Counted from the first letter of the stretch, positions 14,057 through 22,486 are shown. The stretch is DNA of 31,427 nucleotides from an uncultured Christensenellaceae bacterium (GCA_910587365.1 CAJUKJ010000018.1:1-31427); one strand, 5' to 3'. Notes: generated from the sequence alone by a model not told the origin. Program-made: numbers and translations.

Positions 14057-14719
14057 CTACCCGACGCTTGAAATTGAAACTTTTCCGTTACCGTCAAACT
14101 GTAATCTTAAATTCAAACCCTGTACGTTGTGCGTTCCCTTCTTACAAAGCGTTTCGATATAGTGTGCCTCGTCGTTGAAGGTATATTCTTCGGAACGGTC
14201 AAGGGAAGAATAGAAATCCTTCCACGCGCCGTAACCGCCGACCGCCGTTATTCCGCTAACGCCGTTTGAAAAATTGCCGCCGTCCGTTTGTACAAGATGG
14301 CAGGGCATTAAAAACCTTACCGCACCGATTTCGCCGTCGTCATATACCGCCGCCATATCGCTTATCGAATAAGTGTTTTCCCCGCAGTCGGTAATATAAT
14401 AATAACTTTTATTCAGTTTAACCGAAAGACTGTTTCCGTAAGTCCGAATTTCGGCTTCGGGCAGTTGTTCTGATATTGCATTCCCCAACTGTTCAAGGCT
14501 TTCTTCGCAGACGAAATAGTCCTTATCCCCCGCTGCCGTGTATCTGTCAAGCTTTAGATTTACGTCAAGAACGTTTTCGTTATAATAATCGTAAAAATAA
14601 ATACGGTTATGTGTTCGCGCATACGAAACTATGAACGGCGTTACAAGCAAAATGACGCCTATTATCAGGGCAGGCACAAAGCACGCAAGCACAAGCCGCA
14701 GATTTTTTTTATTTTCCAT
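14057..14719 (-). CDS. Single-pass membrane protein of unknown function
   Basis: A 220-residue protein with one N-terminal hydrophobic segment (about 8-32) and a 185-residue extracellular remainder rich in Tyr, Asp and Gly. No family is recognised. GGGAGG lies in front of the ATG, and a consensus promoter stands about 30 bp upstream, so expression should be good. It is the first gene of a two-gene unit with the DUF2207 gene; a joint role at the cell surface is an inference from position only. Confidence 0.8.
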   Translation of the reverse strand: MENKKNLRLVLACFVPALIIGVILLVTPFIVSYARTHNRIYFYDYYNENVLDVNLKLDRYTAAGDKDYFVCEESLEQLGNAISEQLPEAEIRTYGNSLSVKLNKSYYYITDCGENTYSISDMAAVYDDGEIGAVRFLMPCHLVQTDGGNFSNGVSGITAVGGYGAWKDFYSSLDRSEEYTFNDEAHYIETLCKKGTHNVQGLNLRLQFDGNGKVSISSVG

Positions 14720-14745
14720 TTCTATACCTCCCGAATGTTGAATTT

Positions 14746-14774
14746 ATTTTACCGCATAAATTTCCGTTTGTCAA
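14746..14774 (-). promoter_or_regulatory. Promoter of the DUF2207 unit
   Basis: Minus-strand TTGACA (14769-14774), 17-bp spacer, TAAAAT (14746-14751). A short palindrome GGGTTAACCC lies just upstream (14778-14787) and could bind a regulator. Confidence 0.75.
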
Positions 14775-14859
14775 TAGGGGTTAACCCTCAGGGTTGCAAG
14801 TTTTCCAAACTGCTTTTATTACTTGCTTTAAATGAATCGATAATATCCTTACAGGCACA

Positions 14860-15375
14860 CTATTTCGCTTTACATACAAACAACTCATCAGAGCCTATAT
14901 ATCCTAAAAAAACATTTGCTACCCTTATATGGTATATACCGGTGTCAAATAATACGTCTTTAATTTCATAGGATAACTCGGCAACGTAATAATCGTTATA
15001 TTTGCCATAATAGCCGATAATTTCAAAACTCGATACTTCGCCGTCCACTTTTGATTTAAAGTTATTTTCAATATAATTTTTTTCTGCGTCATTTAATGGT
15101 TCGGGAATTGTCGCAACGAAATCGATTTTTTTATAATCTTCAAGCTTGTGTCCTTCGCTTTCGGCTATTGCAACGTAACCAACCCTCAACGCGGCTATAT
15201 TCTTTATATCGTTTATATTAATTTCCCCGCTTTTATATAAATCGGTTAACATATTATCCGAACATATTTCCTCGTCGATATCATTAACGATACCCGCGTC
15301 ACAAGCGGAAAAAGCAAAAAGTGCGCAAAGCAGAAATACCCCATTGATAATTAAAATTAATAATTTTTTTATCAT
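14860..15375 (-). CDS. Small lipoprotein of unknown function
   Basis: A 171-residue protein. It has a hydrophobic signal peptide ending in F-S-A-C, a lipobox with Cys25, so it should be attached to the outer face of the membrane. The mature part is acidic and has no motif I recognise. DNA here is markedly more AT-rich than its neighbours, which may point to acquisition. A second small membrane protein lies 57 bp upstream on the same strand, and the two may form a unit. Confidence 0.75.
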   Translation of the reverse strand: MIKKLLILIINGVFLLCALFAFSACDAGIVNDIDEEICSDNMLTDLYKSGEININDIKNIAALRVGYVAIAESEGHKLEDYKKIDFVATIPEPLNDAEKNYIENNFKSKVDGEVSSFEIIGYYGKYNDYYVAELSYEIKDVLFDTGIYHIRVANVFLGYIGSDELFVCKAK

Positions 15376-15432
15376 CTGCGCTTACCTCACTTTAATCAAA
15401 AATAGCTTAAAAAAATTCTCCATATCTTTCAA

Positions 15433-15834
15433 CTAATTTAGTAAGTTTATCAAAGCTTCTTTTACTTTTTGTTTATTATTTTCTGGAAGCACAATTTCAA
15501 ATATTTGCCTAAAGTCGTCTTTTTTCTGCTCACTATTATTTTTACTCGCAGTTAAATCAATAATTTCACTTTTGGGGAAATCCCCAAACAATTCAGTCTT
15601 ATGAATCTTGTTTAATCCTGATATATTTTTATCTAAAACTACCAATACTTTGTCCCCATCATAATCACGATTTTCGTCTATCTGATGATAAATTTTATCT
15701 TCGTATACTTTCACATCAACTGCCTTTGCAATTACAATATTACTCAAAAAAATCGTTATTGCTAATAATGCAATTAAAGCAAACATTATTGTAATAATTA
15801 ATTTACCTTTCTTAAATGATTCATGCTTTTTCAT
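15433..15834 (-). CDS. Small membrane-anchored protein of unknown function
   Basis: A 133-residue protein with basic N-terminus, a membrane segment (about 13-37) and a Lys/Asp/Asn-rich extracellular part. I start at ATG 15834, which has AAGGA nine bases upstream; the frame could also begin three codons earlier at TTG 15843. No family is recognised. The coding DNA is AT-rich, like the lipoprotein gene that follows. Confidence 0.7.
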   Translation of the reverse strand: MKKHESFKKGKLIITIMFALIALLAITIFLSNIVIAKAVDVKVYEDKIYHQIDENRDYDGDKVLVVLDKNISGLNKIHKTELFGDFPKSEIIDLTASKNNSEQKKDDFRQIFEIVLPENNKQKVKEALINLLN

Positions 15835-15868
15835 AATATTCAATCCTTTTTTATATAATAATTATTCT

Positions 15869-17911
15869 TTACTTATTATTTTTCGCAGTTCTTCTTTTTA
15901 CGGGTTTATTAACTTCCTCCCCGTCCATTGGCGGAACCTGCGGGATATGCGACAAATCGTTTTTGACTTCTTTATGTTCGCGCTTGATTTTGCTTTTTAC
16001 AGCCTTTTCCTTTTTAACCTCTTCGGGCGTGCTTTCATGGAAAGGCACCTCTAAAATGCAGGACTCGTAGGGTCGGAGATTGAAGGTAAGCTTATATTTC
16101 CTGCCGTCGCAAAGCTCTTCCTTTGCCTCTATTTCAAGCGGGCTGCCGTCGGGATAGGTCGAGAATATGCGCGAGTATTTGCCGTCCACGGGCGCACCTA
16201 CGCCTATATTGCTCCATTCCACGGGAGAGAAGTTGCATACAAAAATAAGCGCGTCGTTATAATTCCAGGGATTGCGCCTTATAAAAGTAAATACGTTGCG
16301 GTTGCAGTCGCCGCTGTTTATCCACTCGCACGTGGAAGGTCCGCCGCAGTCGTTATGCAGAACGGGACGTTCCTTATAAAGGTGCAGCAGCGCGCGATAG
16401 CAGTTTAAAACGTCGCGGTGTCCCTCGTCGTCGCAGAGGAACCAGTCAAGCCCCGTTTTGAAGTTCCACTCACGCTCCTGCGCAAAATCCTGACCCATAA
16501 ACAGCAGCTTTTTGCCGGGGTGTCCCGTCATCATAGTGTAACAGGTTTTAAGACTGCCCAATTTGTCGAGCTTGTTGCCTACCTGCTTGTTTATCATACT
16601 GCCTTTGCCGTAAACAACCTCGTCGTGGGAGAGAACGAGCATATAGTTTTCATTGAACGCGTACTCGAACGTATGCGTCATAAGTCCGTGATGATAGGGG
16701 CGGAAAATGGGGTCGGTGTTGTAATACTTGATACCGTCGTTCATCCAGCCCATATTCCACTTTAAGCCGAAGCCGAACCCGCCCTTTTTCGCGGGCTTGG
16801 TTATTCCCTCTATTATGGACGAGTCCTCAGCGATTAAAAATGCGTCGGTGCGCTGCCTTAAAACGCTGTTCAGATGACGGAAAAACTCGAAGCTTTCAAG
16901 GTTTTCGTTTCCGCCGTATTGGTTGGGTCGCCACTCCTGTCTGCCGAAGCTGTTATACAGCATTGCCGCAACCGCGTCCACCCTTAAAGCGTCGATATGG
17001 TATTTTTCAACCCAGAAAAAAGCTGAGGCAATTAAAAAGTTCGACACTTCCTTTTTCCCCAAATCGAAAGCCTTTGTCCCCCATTCGGGATATTCCGCAC
17101 GCAATGGGTCGGCGTATTCGTACAGGGGCGTGCCGTCAAAGTTTGCAAGCCCGAAATCGTCCTTGGGGAAATGGGCGGGAACCCAGTCCAAAATTACGCC
17201 TATACCGTTTTGGTGCATATAATCGACAAAGTACATAAAGTCTTCGGGAGTGCCGTACCTTGCCGTGGGCGCAAAATAGCCCGTTACCTGATAGCCCCAG
17301 GAAGGGTCGAAGGGGTATTCGCAAATACCCATAAGCTCGACATGGGTATAGCCCATCCAGTTCATATATTCAGCAAGTTCGTGCGCAAGTCTGCGATAGT
17401 CGAAATACTGGTCCTCGTCCCACTTTGAAAGGTCTTTTTTCCAGCTTCCGAGATGCACCTCGTACACCGCCATAGGCTTTTCGAGGAAGTTTTCGCCCTT
17501 CTTCCCTTTAAGCCACTTCTTATCGCCCCATTTATACCTTTCAAGGTCGGCGACAATAGAAGCATTGCCGGGACGAAGCTCGGCGCGGAACGCGTAAGGG
17601 TCAATCTTCTGCACTTCCGAGCCGTCCGCACGGACGATTAAATATTTATACTTAACCCCTTCGCACATACCCGGGACGAAAAGCTCCCATATACAGTCGT
17701 CAACCTTTTGCATAACGTCGCGCCAAGGAGTCCAGCCGTTGCCGTCGGAAACGACGCAGACCGCCCTTGCGTTGGGAGCCCAAAGCACGAAATGTACGCC
17801 CCAAACGCCGTCGATTTCGCGAAGGTGCGCACCCATTTTGTTGTACAGCTCGTAATGCGTGCCGTGATGGAAAAGATACCTGTCAAGTTCTCCGAAAAAT
17901 TTGTTTTGCAT
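15869..17911 (-). CDS. glgB: 1,4-alpha-glucan (glycogen) branching enzyme
   Basis: A 680-residue GH13 enzyme forming alpha-1,6 branches in glycogen. An N-terminal CBM48 region (about 15-110, with VWAPNARAVCVV) precedes the catalytic barrel. Conserved regions: DWVPAHFP (I), ALRVDAVAAML with the nucleophile Asp (II), LIAEDSS with the acid Glu (III), and L-S-H-D-E-V (IV). An all-beta C-domain follows. Residues about 635-680 are a Lys/Glu-rich extension not usual for GlgB. A GGGGG ribosome site precedes the ATG. No glgA, glgC or glgP is adjacent. A GH13 glycosidase lies upstream on the same strand across a palindrome-filled spacer of 204 bp. Confidence 0.95.
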   Translation of the reverse strand: MQNKFFGELDRYLFHHGTHYELYNKMGAHLREIDGVWGVHFVLWAPNARAVCVVSDGNGWTPWRDVMQKVDDCIWELFVPGMCEGVKYKYLIVRADGSEVQKIDPYAFRAELRPGNASIVADLERYKWGDKKWLKGKKGENFLEKPMAVYEVHLGSWKKDLSKWDEDQYFDYRRLAHELAEYMNWMGYTHVELMGICEYPFDPSWGYQVTGYFAPTARYGTPEDFMYFVDYMHQNGIGVILDWVPAHFPKDDFGLANFDGTPLYEYADPLRAEYPEWGTKAFDLGKKEVSNFLIASAFFWVEKYHIDALRVDAVAAMLYNSFGRQEWRPNQYGGNENLESFEFFRHLNSVLRQRTDAFLIAEDSSIIEGITKPAKKGGFGFGLKWNMGWMNDGIKYYNTDPIFRPYHHGLMTHTFEYAFNENYMLVLSHDEVVYGKGSMINKQVGNKLDKLGSLKTCYTMMTGHPGKKLLFMGQDFAQEREWNFKTGLDWFLCDDEGHRDVLNCYRALLHLYKERPVLHNDCGGPSTCEWINSGDCNRNVFTFIRRNPWNYNDALIFVCNFSPVEWSNIGVGAPVDGKYSRIFSTYPDGSPLEIEAKEELCDGRKYKLTFNLRPYESCILEVPFHESTPEEVKKEKAVKSKIKREHKEVKNDLSHIPQVPPMDGEEVNKPVKRRTAKNNK

Positions 17912-17940
17912 TTTTTTATCCCCCTTGAAAATAAATTAAT

Positions 17941-18120
17941 ACGCTGAAAGGCGTTAATTCAGTAATATGCCCTGCGGGCGTTAAATACAACACACTCATT
18001 GTGTTAAGGTAAAAATTATAAAATACGAACTCAACATTTTGCGTAAGCAAAATATTTCACATTCGCAAAACAGATATTTAACAAACGCAGTTTATTTAAC
18101 ATTGCAAAGCAATATTTAAC
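17941..18120. repeat. Run of small palindromes with a common linker
   Basis: The glgB/GH13 spacer is filled with short hairpins. Four consecutive units of 25, 22, 18 and 20 bp (18034-18058, 18059-18080, 18081-18098, 18099-18118) start with ACA and end in TATTTA or TATTTC. At least two are palindromic (TTTTGCGTAAGCAAAA; ATTGCAAAGCAAT). Left of them are GCCC-TGC-GGGC (17969-17979) and AACACA-CTCAT-TGTGTT (17989-18005), also followed by TTAA. The last unit provides the stop codon of the GH13 gene. Stems differ while linkers are kept, as in iterated palindromic elements. Not a CRISPR: units are too short and spacers absent. Confidence 0.7.
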
Positions 18121-20161
18121 TTTTAAACCTATACGTGTATACGCACCCAGACTTCGCGGGAACGCTTATAAACAGCCTGCCGTGCTTAACCGTGCAGCTT
18201 TCCCCATCGGAAGAGAATACTTCCCCGCATGTCAGCCTGCGCTGCATTTGCGCGCCAGTTGGAACGCCAAGCTCCCATACGGGTACGCTTAAATTAATTT
18301 CGCCGTCGGTACAGTTTACGATAACCGCGGCGCAGTCTTCGCCGTCAAATCTGCCGTAAATTATATATCCGTTGCCCGCGTCAAGCTTTTTAATGCTGCC
18401 GCATTTAAGACAGTGCAAATCATTCCTTAACGCGATAGCGGCTTTGTGGTAGTTAATAAGCCGATTATTTTCATTGCCCCAAGGATATGTGCGGCGGCTG
18501 TCGGGGTCGGTCCAGCCGACTTGTCCCGCCTCGTCCGCGTAATATATGCCGGGCGAGCCTACCCAGGTCATCTGTATGAGTACGCCAAGCTCCATAACCC
18601 TGACGTCTACGTTATGTCCCGCCGCCTCGGGTCCGCTCGTTTTCAGCGTGCCTACCGTTCCGTTGGTTCTCGTTAAAAAGCGCGAATGGTCGTGGTTGGA
18701 AAGCTGGTTCAAAGCCGAATCCAATGAGGGGCGGGGAAATTTGCTCATATTCTTGAACATACTGTCAAAAAAGAGATTGCCGTCCCAACGCTTATCGCCG
18801 TCAAACGCTTCGCTGTGCTTTTCCATACCCGTTAAAAACCAGGTAACAGGCTCCATAAACGCGTCGTAGTTCATTACCGAGTCCCATTCCTTGCCGTTAA
18901 GCCAACCCGAAGGGTCGCCGTAATGCTCCGCGAATATAAAGGCTTCGGGGTTCGCACCCCTGACCTTTTCGCGGAAGGCGCGCCAAAATTTATGGTTATA
19001 CCTTACGCTATGCCCCAAATCGGCGGCAACGTCAAGCCGCCAGCCGTCAACGTTAAACGGTTCGGAAACCCATTTTGCACCCGTGGACAGGATATATTCT
19101 TCAAGCTCGGGGCTTTGCTCGTAGTTTAACTTTGGTAAAGTGGGATAGCCCCACCAGCCCTCGTATTCACTGTTCGCTTCCTTGGGCTTTTTGAATTTGA
19201 AATAATTGCGGTAAGGGCTGTCAACCGATTGGAACGCACCCTTTTCTTCATATCCCTTTTTGTTGAGGTAAACGCCCTCCCGGTCAAGCCATTTATTAAA
19301 CGAGCCGCAGTGGTTAAAAACGCCGTCGATTACGACTTTCATTCCTCGGGAATGAATTTCCTTGACGAGGTCTGCAAAGTATGCGTTGCTCTTTTCAAGG
19401 TTTACGGGCGAAATTACGCGTTTTATATATTTGGGCGCATAGCCGTTGTTATGCTCCCAGTATTGCATACTATGCTCCATATCCTCATCTATAACCGCAA
19501 GGTGCGGGTCGATATGGTCATAGTCCTGCGTGTCGTACTTGTGGTTTGAAGGCGACACAAATAGAGGATTGAAATAAATTGCCTGTACGCCCAAATCCTG
19601 CAAATAGTCAAGCTTTTGCCTTACGCCCTGCAAATCGCCGCCATAGAAACAGCGAACGTCCAGCTCGTCGGGATATTTATTCCAGTCGTTAATTCTCCTC
19701 GAATGTCCGCCCGTATAGTAATATTCGTTATCCTCAACGTTATTTGAAGGGTTGCCGTCGCAAAAGCGGTCGCAGAAAATCTGGTAATATACCGTACCCT
19801 TCGCCCAGTCGGGGACTTTAAACCCGGGGACGAAAGAAAAATCGTATTCGGACTGAGCGTTTTCAACACAGCCCAAACGGTTATAAGCCACGGCGTCGTC
19901 ATCGTCGCAGACCACGAAATGGTATGACACAGGCTTTGCCGTACATTTAAAGGATACCGAATATAAATCGAAAGTACCCTGACCGCGTTCGGAAGGCAGC
20001 TTTGTCATTGACCTGCTTTTTCCGTTTATAACGGCGTATACCTTTAACGCGTCGTTGGCAAGGGTTCTTATTTTAAGCGAAACCCTGTCGCCCGCTTGGG
20101 GTTCGTAGGGAGTCTTATAGAATTCGGTCTCGTCGGAGAATATCGCTTTTCTGTTTATCAT
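18116..20161 (-). CDS. GH13 alpha-glycosidase (neopullulanase/cyclomaltodextrinase-like)
   Basis: A 681-residue glycoside hydrolase with no signal peptide, so probably cytoplasmic. An N-terminal beta domain (about 1-125) precedes the barrel. Conserved regions: DGVFNHCG (I), GWRLDVA with nucleophile Asp (II), FAEHYGD with acid Glu (III), and LSNHDH (IV). The segment VYYQIFCDRFCDGNPSNN is typical of the GH13_20 group acting on maltodextrins, pullulan or cyclodextrins. Context with glgB suggests maltodextrin or glycogen turnover. R1 copy 2 lies directly upstream, its terminal hairpin about 20 bp from the ATG. The ribosome site is weak (GGGA about 11 bases away). Confidence 0.92.
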   Translation of the reverse strand: MINRKAIFSDETEFYKTPYEPQAGDRVSLKIRTLANDALKVYAVINGKSRSMTKLPSERGQGTFDLYSVSFKCTAKPVSYHFVVCDDDDAVAYNRLGCVENAQSEYDFSFVPGFKVPDWAKGTVYYQIFCDRFCDGNPSNNVEDNEYYYTGGHSRRINDWNKYPDELDVRCFYGGDLQGVRQKLDYLQDLGVQAIYFNPLFVSPSNHKYDTQDYDHIDPHLAVIDEDMEHSMQYWEHNNGYAPKYIKRVISPVNLEKSNAYFADLVKEIHSRGMKVVIDGVFNHCGSFNKWLDREGVYLNKKGYEEKGAFQSVDSPYRNYFKFKKPKEANSEYEGWWGYPTLPKLNYEQSPELEEYILSTGAKWVSEPFNVDGWRLDVAADLGHSVRYNHKFWRAFREKVRGANPEAFIFAEHYGDPSGWLNGKEWDSVMNYDAFMEPVTWFLTGMEKHSEAFDGDKRWDGNLFFDSMFKNMSKFPRPSLDSALNQLSNHDHSRFLTRTNGTVGTLKTSGPEAAGHNVDVRVMELGVLIQMTWVGSPGIYYADEAGQVGWTDPDSRRTYPWGNENNRLINYHKAAIALRNDLHCLKCGSIKKLDAGNGYIIYGRFDGEDCAAVIVNCTDGEINLSVPVWELGVPTGAQMQRRLTCGEVFSSDGESCTVKHGRLFISVPAKSGCVYTYRFKS

Positions 20162-20180
20162 AAATTAGTTATCCCATATA

Positions 20181-20346
20181 TCGAAAATTTCTTTGCCAAT
20201 ATGCGCAAAGAAATTTTCGTGAATTTAGCGGCTATGCCGCTCTTTACGCAATTTTAATGGCAAACAATTATTTACTTGCGCAAATCGGGTTGCAGGTATG
20301 CCCAAATTGGGCGTGCTGCGCAAAAATATGAATTTGCTTGCACCGT
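20181..20346 (-). repeat. Structured intergenic element R1, copy 2 (GH13 leader)
   Basis: Read on the minus strand: stem 1 with GTGC/GCAC (20340-20343 and 20313-20316) and inner GCAAA/TTTGC; a hairpin GCCC/GGGC; the block GCATACCTGC; central stem TTTGCGCAA (20276-20284) with TTGCGTAAA (20243-20251), its loop holding TAAATAA and GTTTGCC; AGCGGC-ATA-GCCGCT (20227-20241); and a perfect 14-bp terminal hairpin (20206-20219 with 20182-20195). The hairpin ends about 20 bp before the GH13 start. A sequence like the terminal arm recurs at about 20371-20391, 188 bp away. Confidence 0.75.
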
Positions 20347-20408
20347 AAAATTTTTAATTGTCTGTTCATTGAAAATTTTACCATATTGCGCGGTTAAAGT
20401 CAATATCG

Positions 20409-20456
20409 AAAGAGGGCGTGGCTGAACAAAAATTTGTCTGCCGCGCCCTCTTTTTT
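20409..20456. terminator. Bidirectional terminator
   Basis: Arms AAAGAGGGCG (20409-20418) and CGCCCTCTTT (20444-20453), with T runs on both sides. On the minus strand it terminates the gene ending at 20463; no plus-strand gene feeds it from the left. Confidence 0.8.
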
Positions 20457-20462
20457 ACGCCG

Positions 20463-21242
20463 TCAATCTTCAAACTTCATATCTTTAAACGAATAAGTTG
20501 CGTAATAGTATTTTTCCTCAAAATTTTTATCAAGCTTTTTAAGCAACAAATGCAATTCAAAGCCGTTTTCGTTCCGGTAAATTTCAACAAATGACACCGT
20601 TGAATTAACCGCGTCGCATTCTTCCTCGATTACTTCTGCATCCGTCAGAATAACCTCTTTCTCCCAATCCAAATCGATATGAATATCGCCGTTTTCAAAA
20701 CACAATTTCAATATACGGCTATGTTCGAGTAATTCAGCCACAGAGCTGAAATAATTTTCGTCCATTTGCGAATATATAGTAAAATTGAATGTCCTGTTTC
20801 GCACCTCTTCGTATTCGTTGAATTTTTTATTGATTTCTTCGGAAAGTTTATCAGCAAAAGCGGTCAATAATTTATCTGTTTCCTTTCCGACATACCCCAA
20901 CGCAAACAAACGCCTGTCCTTAATTTTTGCAAGCACTTCCTTAGGCAACAACGGTAAAACCCTTAATCTGTTAACGTACTGAAAAAGAAAATCGTCTTGG
21001 GGCGATTTAATCGAGGGTTCAAAATCGTCGGTATAATCGCTTTCAAAATCAAATGTATATTTAACTAAAACGAAGTTTGATTGCACGTCCCCTGCGTTTA
21101 CGGTTATCAAATCGCGTTTTTGTACGCTTGCACTACTACCGCCTATAAGCACAGGAAGTTTCCAGCCTGTTTCTTTACGCAAATCGTAAATAACACCCAG
21201 CAGGTCATAATAGTTTTTCCATTCTTTTGTAATGATTTTCAT
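20463..21242 (-). CDS. Cytoplasmic protein of unknown function (possibly DUF4085-like)
   Basis: A 259-residue soluble protein opening MKIITKEWKNYYDLL, reminiscent of the K-Y-F-T-K-E-W start of DUF4085 proteins. That resemblance is weak, and no catalytic motif is evident. The rest is helical and charged, with an acidic C-terminal half. It is transcribed away from a double-HTH regulator across a 239-bp spacer full of inverted and direct repeats, so it is probably controlled by that regulator. A perfect 14-bp-arm inverted repeat lies in its leader. Confidence 0.75.
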   Translation of the reverse strand: MKIITKEWKNYYDLLGVIYDLRKETGWKLPVLIGGSSASVQKRDLITVNAGDVQSNFVLVKYTFDFESDYTDDFEPSIKSPQDDFLFQYVNRLRVLPLLPKEVLAKIKDRRLFALGYVGKETDKLLTAFADKLSEEINKKFNEYEEVRNRTFNFTIYSQMDENYFSSVAELLEHSRILKLCFENGDIHIDLDWEKEVILTDAEVIEEECDAVNSTVSFVEIYRNENGFELHLLLKKLDKNFEEKYYYATYSFKDMKFED

Positions 21243-21269
21243 AGTTTACTCCTTTGTAAAAAATTTTTA

Positions 21270-21308
21270 ATTAAACTTTTAATCATAGTTTAAAATTAAA
21301 AGTTTAAT
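21270..21308. promoter_or_regulatory. Perfect 14-bp-arm inverted repeat upstream of the 20463-21242 gene
   Basis: ATTAAACTTTTAAT (21270-21283) and ATTAAAAGTTTAAT (21295-21308) flank an 11-base centre, 28 bp from the minus-strand start codon. It could be an operator or an RNA hairpin in the leader. Confidence 0.65.
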
Positions 21309-21320
21309 AACTTATCCGTT

Positions 21321-21443
21321 TTAGTTAACATATGCGATATATAAATAAGCTAAACTTTATTTGTTAGCAAGTACGGCTTAGTTAACAATTATTCGCAAAA
21401 TTATTATAACATATATTTAGTAACTAAGCTACTTTTGTTAACA
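21321..21443 (+). promoter_or_regulatory. Regulator promoter with repeated TTAGTTAACA sites
   Basis: The decamer TTAGTTAACA occurs at 21321-21330 and 21378-21387. One-to-two-base variants lie at 21360-21369 (TTTGTTAGCA) and 21434-21443 (TTTGTTAACA), and the heptamer is inverted at 21421-21427. The candidate promoter TTAACA (21382-21387), 17 bp, TATAAC (21405-21410) overlaps the second site. The layout fits autorepression by the HTH protein encoded immediately downstream. Confidence 0.6.
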
Positions 21444-21481
21444 TACATTTTTTGTCTAAATATAGGGGATTTTGGAGATTT

Positions 21482-21979
21482 ATGTCGAAAAAACCGTCAG
21501 ATAGTAAAAATATATCGTTTGAATTGCATAAAAGAGTTTCCGATTTTATTGAAGATGAGGATAATAACGGAGAAAAATGCAGCAATAGCGAATTTGCCAA
21601 ACGCGTCGGAGTTAATAAAAGTGTAATTTCCAATATCGTAAATTACGGAATAATTCCCACCGTGCCGTCACTTATAAAAATTGCAGATTACGAAAACGTT
21701 TCTTTAAGTTATCTTTTAGGTAAAACAAACAAATCCGAATTTGAAAAGTCCGAACATCCCACTACTTTTCATTGCAGAGTTTTAGAACTTTTGAAAGAAC
21801 AGGGCGTTAAATTTTCAACAATCACAAATCAATGCAGCTTTTCCCGCAACTCTTTACACGTTTGGCTGAAACGTAAGAATTTACCCTCTGTCGATTATTT
21901 GTTTGAACTGGCAAAAGCCTTTAAAGTTTCGCCTGACTACCTACTGGGCAGAACGGACTATAAAGAAAGGAATAGTTAG
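21482..21979 (+). CDS. Repressor-like protein with two XRE-type HTH domains
   Basis: A 165-residue protein. The first HTH (about 15-75) reads SNSEFAKRVGVNKSVISNIV...PSLIKIADY. The second (about 95-155) reads QGVKFSTITNQCSFSRNSLHVWLKR...VDYLFELAKAFKVSPDYLLG. Each ends with the Y-L-L-G-(K/R)-T element common in phage-type Cro/CI regulators. I start at ATG 21482 (GGAG four bases before) instead of the TTG at 21452. There is no effector domain. A degenerate tandem copy follows. Its likely targets are the repeats in the divergent spacer. Confidence 0.85.
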   Translation: MSKKPSDSKNISFELHKRVSDFIEDEDNNGEKCSNSEFAKRVGVNKSVISNIVNYGIIPTVPSLIKIADYENVSLSYLLGKTNKSEFEKSEHPTTFHCRVLELLKEQGVKFSTITNQCSFSRNSLHVWLKRKNLPSVDYLFELAKAFKVSPDYLLGRTDYKERNS

Positions 21980-21993
21980 CAGGATAACTTTTG

Positions 21994-22435
21994 TCGTTTT
22001 ATATCGAAAATACCTCTTGACGCGCAAAGAAAAATATCATTTTGTAATAAAAAAGATTTCGGTACGCTTGTCGGCATCGGCAACCAAATAGTATCCCGTA
22101 TGACTGTTTAAGGAATTATACCAATCTTACAGACGCTGTTAAAACTTGCTGATTATTTTAATATATCTTTGGCTTATTCATTATCTGAAACAGACAAAAA
22201 CGATTTCATTAAAGCAAACCCTTCGTCTGATTTTCAGCCAAAGCTAAATGCCATAATGAACGAAATGAAAGTAAAATATTCGCAGATAGCGCAATAAATG
22301 CCCTTCTCGGCAACTTCTTTTATGAATAAAAGCGCGTAGGCTCGCTCCCTTCACTTGACTACTTATATGCTCTTGCTGATTATTTTGACGTTTCGCCCGA
22401 CTATTTGCCTGGCAGGACGTACTATAAAAAAACAT
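21994..22435 (+). pseudogene. Decayed tandem copy of the double-HTH regulator
   Basis: Between the intact regulator and the terminator at 22440, frame fragments align with it without large gaps. From 22043 on: NKKDFGTLVGIGNQIVSR, a stop at 22109 where the intact gene has N-Y, then GIIPILQTLLKLADYFNISLA. Further on are YSQIAQ with a stop and, in a shifted frame, the end LDYLYALADYFDVSPDYL followed by GRTYYKK. Stops and at least one frameshift disrupt it, and its N-terminal part is not recognisable. It indicates an old duplication followed by loss. Confidence 0.8.
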
Positions 22436-22439
22436 TTAT

Positions 22440-22475
22440 CCCCGCGAAATTATTATTAATTTCGCGGGGCTTTTT
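22440..22475 (+). terminator. Strong intrinsic terminator
   Basis: CCCCGCGAAATT (from 22440) pairs with AATTTCGCGGGG (to 22469) around a short AT loop, followed by C and five T. It closes the regulator/pseudogene region. Confidence 0.9.
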
Positions 22476-22486
22476 ACTATTTATCG

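Noticed and set aside
17941..18120. CRISPR array
   Set aside because: Units are 18-25 bp, stems vary, no spacers exist and no cas genes are nearby.
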